NCBI GenBank assembly: GCA_002320815.1
Contig: DCLA01000061.1
Coordinates: 46,059 to 110,058, forward strand
Reading direction: 5' to 3'
DNA from: Myxococcales bacterium UBA1660
GTDB lineage: Bacteria; Myxococcota_A; Polyangia; Polyangiales; Houyiibacteriaceae
Length of the DNA stretch: 64,000 nt
The notes under the pieces are model-generated. The model did no database searches. It was not told the DNA's origin and worked only from the letters and a program-made list of their open reading frames with translations. Below are positions 9,684 through 17,681 of this stretch, in pieces; the stretch's first letter is position 1, and every line of letters starts with the position of its first letter. Made by a program: the position numbers and the translations under genes.

Positions 9684-11032
9684 GCGCGTCCAAGAAGCTC
9701 TCCCGCCGCCGCTTCCTCCGCGGCGCCATCGGCGGCACCGCCGTCGCACTGGCCCTCCCCACCCTGGAGGCCACCCTCAGCTCCCGGGCCCGCGCCGAAG
9801 GCACCGGCGATCCCTTCTTCGGGGTCGTCTTCTGGGCCAACGGTCTGCCCTGGCACGCGGGCCACGGCGGCGAGCAGGCCAGCGCGGGGATGCCCGACCT
9901 CTGGACGCCCGCTGGCGCGACCGCCGAGTCGCCGCTCCTGGCCGAGCTCCAGCGCCACCGGGTCAGCGTGGCCACCGGCCTGCAGCCCCACACCGAGGTT
10001 CCCTCGACCCCGCCCGGCCAGGGCGACGGCCACATGCGCGGCTTCATGGTCGGCCTCACCGGCGACCGCATCCGGCCCGAAGGCTTCGATCATCCGTCGC
10101 ACACCCTGACCGCCCTGCGGCCGACCCTCGACCAGTACATCGCGAAGCACCCGGACTTCTACGGGGACCTACCCACCCGCTTCCGTTCGGTGCAGGTCGG
10201 CGTGAGCACCGCCCGCTTCCACGACTACGGCCATTGGAACGCCGTCTCCTACAACGGGCCGGACTCGCTGAACCTACCCATCCTCCAGCCGAGTCAGCTC
10301 TACGCGCAGCTCTTCGCGGTGCCGCCCGGCGCCGACGTCCTCGAGCGTCGCGCGCGCTTGCTCGACGCGGTCATGGACGACGCCCGGAGCCTGCAATCGC
10401 AGCTCGGCGCCGGCGACCGCATGCGCGTCGAGGCGCACCTGGATCATCTCAGCGAGATCCAGCGGCGCTTCAGCATCGGCGCCGGCACCTGCGAGGCCCC
10501 CGCGCCTCCGTCGGACGGCGGGGACCTCCTGCAGAAGACCGAGACCATGGGCCAGCTCCTGGCCGTCGCGCTGCAGTGCAACCTGACCCGGGTCTTCTCC
10601 TTCATGCTCACCTCGCCGGCGACGACCCACGTCTTCTCGAACCTCGGCGTGCCCGACGGCATGCACAAGACCTGTCACGACGGGCATTGGGAGCGCGTGC
10701 GCGCCATCGCCGCCCACCAGATGGCCGCCTTCGCACGTTTCCTGGATACCCTGGAGGCCACCGAGGAACCGACCGGCGGCACGCTGATGGACCGCGCCTG
10801 CATCCTCGGCGTGAGCGAGTACGGCGAGGGCTGGAAGCACGGCACCCGCGAGCTCCCGGTGGTCCTCGCCGGTGGCGCCAGCGGCGCCCTGGCCCGCGGG
10901 GTCCACGTCCGGGAAGACGGCGGCAACGTGGTGAAGGCCCACCTCACCATTCTCCGCGCCCTCGGCCTCGAGCACGAGAGCTGGGGCTGGAACGGCGGCG
11001 AGGTCCGGGACCACCTCCCGGGCCTCATCTGA
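9680..11032 (+). CDS. DUF1552 protein with Tat signal
   Basis: 450 residues. A twin-arginine signal (SRRRFLRGAIGG) and ALA-type cleavage region mean it is folded in the cytoplasm and then exported. The body matches DUF1552, a predicted secreted family of the alkaline-phosphatase/sulfatase-like fold type and the constant partner of DUF1592 proteins. The start overlaps the upstream stop (GTGA). Function is unknown; co-export with the DUF1592 partner implies a surface complex. A hairpin follows the stop. Confidence 0.88.
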   Translation: MSASKKLSRRRFLRGAIGGTAVALALPTLEATLSSRARAEGTGDPFFGVVFWANGLPWHAGHGGEQASAGMPDLWTPAGATAESPLLAELQRHRVSVATGLQPHTEVPSTPPGQGDGHMRGFMVGLTGDRIRPEGFDHPSHTLTALRPTLDQYIAKHPDFYGDLPTRFRSVQVGVSTARFHDYGHWNAVSYNGPDSLNLPILQPSQLYAQLFAVPPGADVLERRARLLDAVMDDARSLQSQLGAGDRMRVEAHLDHLSEIQRRFSIGAGTCEAPAPPSDGGDLLQKTETMGQLLAVALQCNLTRVFSFMLTSPATTHVFSNLGVPDGMHKTCHDGHWERVRAIAAHQMAAFARFLDTLEATEEPTGGTLMDRACILGVSEYGEGWKHGTRELPVVLAGGASGALARGVHVREDGGNVVKAHLTILRALGLEHESWGWNGGEVRDHLPGLI

Positions 11033-11039
11033 AGCCGGG

Positions 11040-11063
11040 CCCGAGCTCCGATTCGAGCTCGGG
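11040..11063. terminator. Hairpin between convergent DUF1552 genes
   Basis: CCCGAGCTC and GAGCTCGGG form a perfect 9-bp stem with a 6-nt loop, placed between two convergent stop codons. There is no U tract on either side, so it would need a factor or serve as a processing barrier. Confidence 0.55.
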
Positions 11064-11074
11064 GTCCGTCTGCT

Positions 11075-12583
11075 TCAGACCAGGAGTTCGGGCAGGACCC
11101 CGCCCGCGAGTCGCGCGCCCGGGTCGCCGAAGCCCGCCAGGGTCCCGGCGCGATCAGCGGCGGCTTCGCCGAGCGTGACTCCGTAGGTGCTCCACAGGTT
11201 CAGCAGCTCTCGGCGCTGGTCGGAGCCGTAGCGGACGTCCGGGTAGAAGATCGCGCGGTTGCCGGTGTTCACGCCCATGCCCCCGCCACCGATGATCAGC
11301 GTCGGGAACTCCCGGGCGTTGGCGTGGTGACCCACGCCGTTGTCGGGCAAGTAGGTGATCACGGTGTGGTCCAGCATGGACCCCTCGCCGCCCGGCTCCG
11401 GCATCGCCTGGAGCTTCGCCGCCAGGGACGCGACGGCGTCCAGCTCCTGGGTCCAGGCGGCCCGCAGCTCACTCCGGCGCTGCCGCTTCTCGTCGGCCTC
11501 GGAGCTGTCCGCGCCCTCGCCCGAATACGGATGGTAGAGCGGCCCGTGGCTGCTGTCGGCGAGGGTCACCGGGCCCAGCTCGTAGGGGAAGTCCCAGCCC
11601 CCGTCGCCGGCGCCCAGGGACACCACCGCCACCCGCGTGAGGTCCGCCTGGAACGCGGCCGCGACCACGTCGAGGGTGAACTCCTTCTGCTGCGCCGGGG
11701 TCACCTCGCCCACCGGCGCCGCCGGAGCCAGGTCCAGCCGCCCCGCCCAGGTCTCCGTGCGCTCCCGGAGGATCGCCAGGTCGTCGAGCTGACCGCCGGC
11801 CGCCGCGGCCATCCGCGCTGCAGCGACGCCGCGCCGGTCCCCGAGGGCCTCCTGCGCGCGGAGCGCGTCGGTCTGGGAGAACTCCAGGAGGCGCCGCCGG
11901 TACTCGAGCGCCTCGAGCCCGGCCGCGTCCACGAAGGGCCGCACGTAGGCGTTCCACACCGCGTCCGCCGAGTAGAGCACCGGGACCGCCGCGTTGCGCC
12001 CGGCCGCGCACATCCCGTAGCCGATGCTCCGGTTGCCCCGGCCCGCCCCGATGCGGATGGCGGCCAAGGGCGCGCGGCCCTCTCCGACGCCGCGCACGGC
12101 CTCGAGCCCCGCCAATCGGTGGTCGATGGTCTCCCCGCCGGGGCGGCCGGCGATGGTGCGCCACGAAGAGAGCACGCCATGGCCGGTGGAATGCCCGCCC
12201 CCGGTCACCATCGACGACAGCCCGTAGACCATGGCGCACTGGTCGAGGAGCCCGGCGCTCTCGAACGCACGAAGCCCCGGCGCGCCGCTCAGCGCACCCG
12301 AGAGCACGTGGGTGCTGGTCTGATCCTCGGCGTAGTAGCCCTCGGCGTAGCCGGAGCCCCACCAGTGCTCCTCCTTCACCGGGTAGCCGCGGGTGTCACC
12401 GATCCAGCCGCGGGTCGCCTCGGACATGGTGATCTGCGCGTCGTAGCCATTGCCGCTGACCACGAACACGAAGCGCTTCGGGGTCGCGGCCTGCGCTCGC
12501 GCGCGCCAGGGCCGAGCGAGCGAGCCCGCGACGGCGGAGGCGCCCAGGCCGGTGAGGAAGGTGCGGCGGTTCATCTTGGTCAT
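11075..12583 (-). CDS. Second DUF1552 protein with Tat signal
   Basis: 502 residues with a twin-arginine signal (MNRRTFLTGLGASAVAG) followed by ARAQA. The body starts with FVFVVSGNGYDAQ and contains GGGHSTGHGVLSSW and LPDNGVGHHANAREFP, typical DUF1552 landmarks. It is a distant paralogue of the gene at 9680-11032 and lies tail-to-tail with it. Its start overlaps the stop of the upstream DUF1588-type gene (ATGA), so this strand carries a second complete pair. The function of the family is unknown. Confidence 0.86.
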   Translation of the reverse strand: MTKMNRRTFLTGLGASAVAGSLARPWRARAQAATPKRFVFVVSGNGYDAQITMSEATRGWIGDTRGYPVKEEHWWGSGYAEGYYAEDQTSTHVLSGALSGAPGLRAFESAGLLDQCAMVYGLSSMVTGGGHSTGHGVLSSWRTIAGRPGGETIDHRLAGLEAVRGVGEGRAPLAAIRIGAGRGNRSIGYGMCAAGRNAAVPVLYSADAVWNAYVRPFVDAAGLEALEYRRRLLEFSQTDALRAQEALGDRRGVAAARMAAAAGGQLDDLAILRERTETWAGRLDLAPAAPVGEVTPAQQKEFTLDVVAAAFQADLTRVAVVSLGAGDGGWDFPYELGPVTLADSSHGPLYHPYSGEGADSSEADEKRQRRSELRAAWTQELDAVASLAAKLQAMPEPGGEGSMLDHTVITYLPDNGVGHHANAREFPTLIIGGGGMGVNTGNRAIFYPDVRYGSDQRRELLNLWSTYGVTLGEAAADRAGTLAGFGDPGARLAGGVLPELLV

Positions 12584-15249
12584 CGGTCGCCCTCGGTGCG
12601 GATCAGGAAGCTCTCGTGGGTGAGCAGCGCCTCCAGGGCGCCGAGGAACGAGCCCCCCTCGAAGGCGGTCTCCATGTCGGCGAGCACGCAGGCGTCGGCC
12701 GGCGTCTCGTAGCGTCGGGCGAAGAAGCGGAACACGTGCCGCAGGAAGCAGCGGCGCGCGTGGGGGTCTTCCGCCAGGAGCTGCGTGAGCTCCACCGCGT
12801 CGTTCACCTCGACCCGCGAGCTGCTCCCGGGCCAGTAGCGGATGCGCGCGCTCCCGTCGGGCGCGTGGCCGTGGTCGTCCTCGCGGACGAAGCCGGCGTG
12901 GTTGAATATCTCGAAGGCCAAACCGAGCTCGTTCATTCGGCCGTGGCAGGCCGCGTTTGCGCAGAGGGGACTCGACGAGGTCCGCTCGCCGATGGGGAGC
13001 GTGAGGTCCCCGAAGGTGTCGATGATCCGGTCTCGGGCCCGGTCGTCTTCTCCCGCGGGCGCGAGCTGGGCCTCGAGGTTCACCAGGTCGAGCCCGGCGA
13101 CGTCCTCGCAGAAAAGGTGCTCGCGGATCCAGTGCCCGCGCAGCACCACGCTCGGTCCGTCTTCTTCGTTGCCGCCATGGGCGGTGAGCCAGGCCGGGTG
13201 GGTGAGCACGCCGGAGCGCTGGTCTTCGGGCATCGTGACCCAGCGCTCGTCGGCGGCGGGGTCCGTGGCGATGGCCGCGTCGTCGCCCACGGCGAGGGAC
13301 GCCGCCTCGCTCTCCTCGATGGGGTTCACGTCATAGACGCTGGCCATCATGTGGAACCCGCGGAACGAGAGCCCCATGCAGCCGCCGAGGGGCGCTCCCT
13401 CGTCGTCGTAGCCGACCATCATGCACCGCGAGCCGTCCTCGCAGCAGCCCTCGCCGCCCGGTCGCTGGCAGACCATGGGATCACACGACGCCGACGCGCG
13501 GACGCCGCGACCTTGGAAGCCCTCGGTGGCGGTGAGCGAGGCCGGGACGCGGTAGGTGCGGCTGGTGAGCAGCTCTCGGAACACGTCGCGGCCCTCGCGC
13601 TCGGCGGTGATGACCGCGCGGGCGATGAAGTCGTCGAGCTGATCCACCATGGGCGGCTCGCCGTGGGCGGGTCGGTTGGGGTTCGCGCCGTCGCGCTCGA
13701 GGGTGTATCCGCCGTCCACCGGACCGCGCTGGTAGTTGTCCATCCAGGGGGCCGCCCAGCGACTGGTCGCCGCGGGGTCGTCCTTCGCCTTGGTGGGCGC
13801 CTTGGCGTAGTCGAAGTACTCGCGGAAGAAGCGCGCCAGCTGGGGCGCGAGCCAATAGCGACCCCGTCGCGGCCGGCGCCAGCGGCCCTGGGTGCGCTCG
13901 TCGTAGTAGACGTCTGGCCGCGCGGTCTCCTCGCTCGCCGAGAACTCGCCGCCGACGTGTCCGCCGTCGAGCGCGAGCACGGACCCGATGAAGGCCTCGG
14001 CGTCCGCCACCGAGTTCAGCTCGCCCGCGTCGCGGAGCCGCCGGAACTCGTCGACCCAGCCGAGCTCGGGTCGGGTCACCGTACCCACCTCGGCCCCGTT
14101 CATGGGCGCCGTGCCCAACGTGGCCGCCAGCTCGGCGCCCCATTCGTCGGCGGTGAGCACCCCGGCCTCGTCGCCCTGCAGCGAGCGGTGGAGCGTCCCG
14201 AACATCATCATCGAGGCCTCAACCACCCGGTCCCGGGTGCGCAGTCGGTGGACGGCATCGGTCTCCAGCGCGAGCTCGGCGTCGAGGAAGCCCACGAGCT
14301 GGTCCACCTCACCATCCGTCGGTCGCCGCTGGAGCGCGTGCCGCTCGAGGAGCGCGGTCACGTACTCGCGCTTGCAGGCAGTGTCGGCGAGCACCTCGTC
14401 GGTGGGTCGTCCCTCGTCGGTCAGGCAGGCGAGGCGCGTCCGGGTCGCCTCGTCCAGGCTCTGGAACCAGAGCCGGTTGGGCTCGTTGGCGCCTCGCCGC
14501 CCGCTGCGACTGCTCCCGTCGCCGTTGCGGTCGCTCTCGCGGAAGGAGCGCGAGGTGTCCAGCACGTCCAGGTGCAGGCCGAGGATCGTCGAGTCCAGGG
14601 TCCCCCCGAGGGTCCCGGTGGAGAAGGGCCGGGCCTCGTTGGAGAAGGGCGTCCCCGCGAGGGCCGAGTCCTGGAGGTAGCCGCCGGCCCGATGGATGAA
14701 CTCGTCGCGGGTCATCAGCGCATGGTCCGGCGCGAACGCGCTCGGCTCGGTGCAGGTGAACAGCGTCTCCTGTGGGTACGAGTTGGGGGAGGCCGGCGGG
14801 AGCGGGGGCTGGTCGATGCAGTCGGCCCGCGCGCCGAGCTCGATCCACCGCTCCAGCATCGCCACCGCCTCCGGCGGGTTCTCGACTCGGGTCGGCGGCA
14901 TGATCTCGTGCGGGTCCTCGGGATCGATGCGCTCCATCAACCCGGCTTCGGGATCGCCCGCGACGAACATCCGGTTCTCGACCAGCGAGGCCAGGTTCCC
15001 CGCGGCGAGGAAGGGCCGCCGCGCCCCCACCGGCCCGTGGCAGCCGGCGTGGCTGCAGGTGGACTCCAGCCAGCCGCCCACCTGCTCCTGGAGCGCGGTC
15101 TGCTCCTCGGAGCACGGGTCGCCGGGACCGGCGTCCTCGTTGGGGCCACCCCCCGATCCTCCTCCGATGGTCCCGCGGCATCCCGCGTTCGGCGCCAAGG
15201 CGAGCGCCGCGCACACCGCGACACCCAGGCTTCTCGAAAGTCCACGCAC
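12580..15249 (-). CDS. DUF1592/DUF1588-type secreted protein with cytochrome-c-like N-terminal domain
   Basis: 889 residues from the GTG at 15249, which places a signal (LGVAVCAALALAPNAGC) at the N-terminus. Residues 35-130 resemble the planctomycete cytochrome c (PSC) domain: CSHAGCHG, then HEIMPP and a WIELGA helix. The C-terminal part has DUF1588-like sequence with CANAACHGRMNELGLAFE and the DUF1585-like HARRCFLRHVFRFFARR. The middle contains a cysteine-rich insert (CQRPGGEGCCEDGSRC). Longer than its counterpart at 8064. It is translationally coupled to the following DUF1552 gene. A longer reading frame continues to 15744 but runs through the opposite-strand TerB-like gene, so that start is rejected. 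Confidence 0.84.
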   Translation of the reverse strand: MRGLSRSLGVAVCAALALAPNAGCRGTIGGGSGGGPNEDAGPGDPCSEEQTALQEQVGGWLESTCSHAGCHGPVGARRPFLAAGNLASLVENRMFVAGDPEAGLMERIDPEDPHEIMPPTRVENPPEAVAMLERWIELGARADCIDQPPLPPASPNSYPQETLFTCTEPSAFAPDHALMTRDEFIHRAGGYLQDSALAGTPFSNEARPFSTGTLGGTLDSTILGLHLDVLDTSRSFRESDRNGDGSSRSGRRGANEPNRLWFQSLDEATRTRLACLTDEGRPTDEVLADTACKREYVTALLERHALQRRPTDGEVDQLVGFLDAELALETDAVHRLRTRDRVVEASMMMFGTLHRSLQGDEAGVLTADEWGAELAATLGTAPMNGAEVGTVTRPELGWVDEFRRLRDAGELNSVADAEAFIGSVLALDGGHVGGEFSASEETARPDVYYDERTQGRWRRPRRGRYWLAPQLARFFREYFDYAKAPTKAKDDPAATSRWAAPWMDNYQRGPVDGGYTLERDGANPNRPAHGEPPMVDQLDDFIARAVITAEREGRDVFRELLTSRTYRVPASLTATEGFQGRGVRASASCDPMVCQRPGGEGCCEDGSRCMMVGYDDEGAPLGGCMGLSFRGFHMMASVYDVNPIEESEAASLAVGDDAAIATDPAADERWVTMPEDQRSGVLTHPAWLTAHGGNEEDGPSVVLRGHWIREHLFCEDVAGLDLVNLEAQLAPAGEDDRARDRIIDTFGDLTLPIGERTSSSPLCANAACHGRMNELGLAFEIFNHAGFVREDDHGHAPDGSARIRYWPGSSSRVEVNDAVELTQLLAEDPHARRCFLRHVFRFFARRYETPADACVLADMETAFEGGSFLGALEALLTHESFLIRTEGDR

Positions 15250-15336
15250 GGGGGTAGGAGCCCCGAGGTCCCCGGAGCGGCTCACGGGAAGCGGTTCCGC
15301 CGACCTCGGCCCACCCGAATCGGTTATGCTCGCCCC

Positions 15337-15672
15337 GTGCGATTCGACGAGCTCGAAGAACGGGAGCAGCTGGCCCTGACGGGCCTCGTCCGCCTCATGG
15401 TCCGCATGGACGGCCAGTTCTCCCCCGGGGAAGTCGACGCCGTCGCCGCCCTCGCCCGGGAAGTCGGCGCCGGTGGCTTCTGGGCCACCATGGCCCGTGC
15501 CCAGACCATCGAGATGGACGAGCTCGGCAAGCAGGTCGAGCAGGTCCGCCCCGCCGTCCGCGAGTGGATGTACGGCGTCCTCGTCGGCCTCGCCGCCGTC
15601 GACGGCATCGAGGAGAGCGAGTCCGAGCTCCTGACCTGGCTGATGGACATCTGGGAGATGCACGCCGACTGA
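15337..15672 (+). CDS. TerB-like small acidic helical protein
   Basis: 111 residues from GTG. All-helical, with a RMDGQFSPGEVDAV loop and a second VDGIEESESELL loop, as in the TerB/tellurite-resistance co-chaperone-like fold (two metal-binding-like acidic loops). Probably cytosolic; the role is unknown. TATGCT ends 6 nt before the GTG and there is no Shine-Dalgarno sequence, so leaderless expression is likely. It is divergent from the DUF1592/1588 gene. Confidence 0.75.
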   Translation: MRFDELEEREQLALTGLVRLMVRMDGQFSPGEVDAVAALAREVGAGGFWATMARAQTIEMDELGKQVEQVRPAVREWMYGVLVGLAAVDGIEESESELLTWLMDIWEMHAD

Positions 15673-15733
15673 GAGCACGCCGCGCTGGCGAAACGCGCTG
15701 GCGCGGCGACCCATCGGCCGCCGCGCCCCCTCC

Positions 15734-15856
15734 TCGAGCCCCAATCAGCTCGAACAGCATCCGGCTCACGTGGTCGACGCGGTCCGCCGCCACCGCGACA
15801 TCCTCCTCGCCAACGACCCCGGTCACCACCGCCAGCTCCACACAGACCGCCGCTTC
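15734..15856 (-). pseudogene. Possible C-terminal relic of a four-helix-bundle (S23/IVS-type) protein
   Basis: The minus strand reads a 41-residue segment containing VVTGVVGEEDVAVAADRVDH then VSRMLFELIGAR. The pattern fits the last two helices of the four-helix-bundle family (ending in RML..LI), including the glycine turn and the A..D..V spacing. No N-terminal half is found; upstream in that orientation lies the repeat array, and downstream the frame runs open into the TerB-like gene. Resemblance is by eye and short, so confidence is low. Confidence 0.35.
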
Positions 15857-15861
15857 CCAAA

Positions 15862-16003
15862 GCGCAAGTTGGCAAGTGCGTCCCCAAGGCAAGTCCGGCA
15901 CCCCCAAGGCAAGTCCGGCACCGATGCGCAAGTTGGCAAGTGCGTCCCCAAGGCAAGTCCGGCACCGATGCGCAAGTTGGCAAGTGCGTCCCCAAGGCAA
16001 GTC
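15862..16003. repeat. 44-bp tandem repeat array
   Basis: Two-and-a-half to three units begin GCGCAAGTTGGCAAGTGCG at 15862, 15926 and 15970, each followed by TCCCCAAGGCAAGTCCGG; the last is cut short. The first interval is 64 bp because a 20-bp piece (CCCCAAGGCAAGTCCGGCAC) is itself duplicated; the second is exactly 44 bp. The word GGCAAGT recurs inside each unit. The period is not a multiple of three and there is no spacer variation, so it is neither coding nor CRISPR. Confidence 0.9.
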
Positions 16004-16086
16004 GGGGCGCCTTATCGGGGGGTCCCGTGAGGGGCGGTCACTCGCCCCTTTCGTAACGTGCCTCGGGTGCTATCGTCCGAGCACTC

Positions 16087-16674
16087 ATGCTGATCCCGAA
16101 CGTCGTCGAGACCACGCACCGCGGTGAGCGGGCGTGGGACATCTACAGCCGGCTCCTCAAGGACCGCATCGTCTTCCTGGGTACTCCGGTGCAGGACGAC
16201 GTGGCCAACGCCATCATCGCCCAGCTCCTCTTCCTGGAGAGCGAGGACCCCGACAAGGAGGTCACCCTCTACATCAACAGCCCGGGCGGGGTGATCACCT
16301 CCGGTCTCGCCATCTACGACACCATGCGGTACATCCGCTGCCCGGTGGCCACCGTGTGCCTCGGCCAGGCCGCGTCCATGGGCGCCTTCCTCCTCGCCGC
16401 CGGCGAGAAGGGCATGCGTCGCGCCCTCCCGCACAGCCGGGTGATGATCCACCAGCCCCTCGGCGGGTTCCAGGGTCAGGCCACGGACATCGAGATCCAC
16501 GCCCGCGAGACCATCAAGCTCAAGAAGAAGCTCAACGAGATCCTCGCCGAGCGGACCGGGCAGGACTACGACACCATCCGCAACGACACCGAGCGGGACA
16601 AGTTCCTCACCGCCGACGAGGCCAAGGAGTACGGCCTCATCGACGAGGTCATCCAGCCCCGGAAGAAGGGGTGA
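16087..16674 (+). CDS. clpP: ATP-dependent Clp protease proteolytic subunit ClpP
   Basis: 195 residues, the usual ClpP length. The catalytic triad is visible: Ser97 in GQAASMGAF, His122 in MIHQPLGG, Asp171 in TERDKF. The peptide-binding YINSPGGVITSGLAIYDTM block is intact. It forms the tetradecameric protease chamber fed by ClpX or ClpA. No clpX or tig is adjacent; instead a histidine phosphatase overlaps its stop (GTGA). The tmRNA gene and SspB adaptor, which supply ClpXP substrates, lie 11-13 kb downstream. Confidence 0.98.
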   Translation: MLIPNVVETTHRGERAWDIYSRLLKDRIVFLGTPVQDDVANAIIAQLLFLESEDPDKEVTLYINSPGGVITSGLAIYDTMRYIRCPVATVCLGQAASMGAFLLAAGEKGMRRALPHSRVMIHQPLGGFQGQATDIEIHARETIKLKKKLNEILAERTGQDYDTIRNDTERDKFLTADEAKEYGLIDEVIQPRKKG

Positions 16675-17594
16675 GCCCCGAGCCGATCGAGATCACGCTG
16701 GTCCGCCACGGTCAGTCCGAGTCCAACGTGACCGGCCGCTGGCAGGGCCACGGCGACTCGCCCCTCAGCCCCGAGGGGCGGCGGCAGGCCGCCGCGCTCG
16801 CCGAGCGCCTGCGCGGCGCGCACTTCGATCGGCTCCTCTCCTCGGACCTCCAGCGGGCGGCCCACACGGCCGACGCGGTGGCCGAGGTCCTAGGCCAGTC
16901 GGTCGAGCGCTTCCAGACCTGGCGCGAGATCGACGTCGGCGACTGGGAGGGCCTCACCCGCGAAGAGGTCGCCGAGCGCTTCCCCGACCAGGTCGCGGCG
17001 CTCCAGGGTGGCCAGACCATCGCCATCGGCGGCGCCGAGTCCTGGGTGGACCTCGCCGAACGGGCCCGCCGCGCCTACGAGCGGCTCCTCGCGGAGCTCC
17101 AGCCGGGCGACAAGGCCGCGGTCTTCGCCCACGGGGGCGTCATCGCCAGCCTGGTGGGGCTCCTCTTCGGGGTGCTCCCGGCCAAGCCGCGGCGGCTCGG
17201 CAACGTGTCCAATACCGCGATCACCACGCTGCGCATCGAAGGCGGCGAGCCCGCGCTGGTCCGCTACAACGACGCCACCCACGTCGCCCCGCTGACCAGC
17301 TGGGGTCAGGAACGCCTCGAGGGCGGCGCGACCGTGGTCGGGTTGGTCCCCGAGAGCTTCGCCTACGACGCGGAGACCCGCGCCCACGAAGGCGGCGACC
17401 TCCGGGATGCCCTCGCCGGCCTGGGCCGCGAGCGGCCCGGCGACCGCCTGGGACTCACCATCGACGAGGACACCTGGCGCCGATACGCCCACGGCATCCT
17501 CGGCCGCGCGATCCCCCTCGGTCCCGTACGCGGCGCCACCCACGTGGTGGTCTCGGAGCACGGCCAGACCCTGGCCGACCTCAACGTGGGCTGA
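16671..17594 (+). CDS. Histidine phosphatase (phosphoglycerate-mutase-like) with C-terminal extension
   Basis: 307 residues. The N-terminal 200 carry the RHG signature (LVRHGQSES, phospho-acceptor His13), the SSDLQRAAHTA block and the second histidine in VFAHGGV. The last 100 residues, from about TSWGQERLEGG, are not part of the usual fold and are not recognised; they include AHGILGRAIPLG and end in EHGQTLADLNVG. The GTG start overlaps the clpP stop, so it is co-translated with clpP. Substrate unknown; a small phosphatase on sugar or nucleotide phosphates is plausible. Confidence 0.85.
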   Translation: MSPEPIEITLVRHGQSESNVTGRWQGHGDSPLSPEGRRQAAALAERLRGAHFDRLLSSDLQRAAHTADAVAEVLGQSVERFQTWREIDVGDWEGLTREEVAERFPDQVAALQGGQTIAIGGAESWVDLAERARRAYERLLAELQPGDKAAVFAHGGVIASLVGLLFGVLPAKPRRLGNVSNTAITTLRIEGGEPALVRYNDATHVAPLTSWGQERLEGGATVVGLVPESFAYDAETRAHEGGDLRDALAGLGRERPGDRLGLTIDEDTWRRYAHGILGRAIPLGPVRGATHVVVSEHGQTLADLNVG

Positions 17595-17681
17595 AGTCTT
17601 CCCGCCCCAGGCGAACTCCGTCGGCGCACTGGCGGGACGCGCCCGCGACCCCAAGATCCGCCGGTGGCGCGACCCCCGACC

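Larger units (their letters stand above)
15673..16086. other. Intergenic region with repeats upstream of clpP
   Basis: This 414-bp stretch holds a possible four-helix-bundle relic on the minus strand, the 44-bp repeat array, and the clpP promoter (TGC-TATCGT, hexamer at 16071-16076, ending 10 nt before the clpP ATG). No intact gene is seen. Confidence 0.7.

Noticed and set aside
12616..15672. Very long plus-strand open frame across the DUF1592/1588 gene
   Set aside because: Only its last 111 codons (the TerB-like gene from GTG 15337) look real; the rest mirrors the minus-strand gene with cysteine motifs and export signal.
15250..15744. N-terminal extension of the DUF1592/1588 protein to 15744
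   Set aside because: It would read through the opposite TerB-like gene and bury the signal peptide that begins at GTG 15249.
15862..16003. CRISPR array
   Set aside because: Units are tandem without variable spacers, and there are no cas genes.
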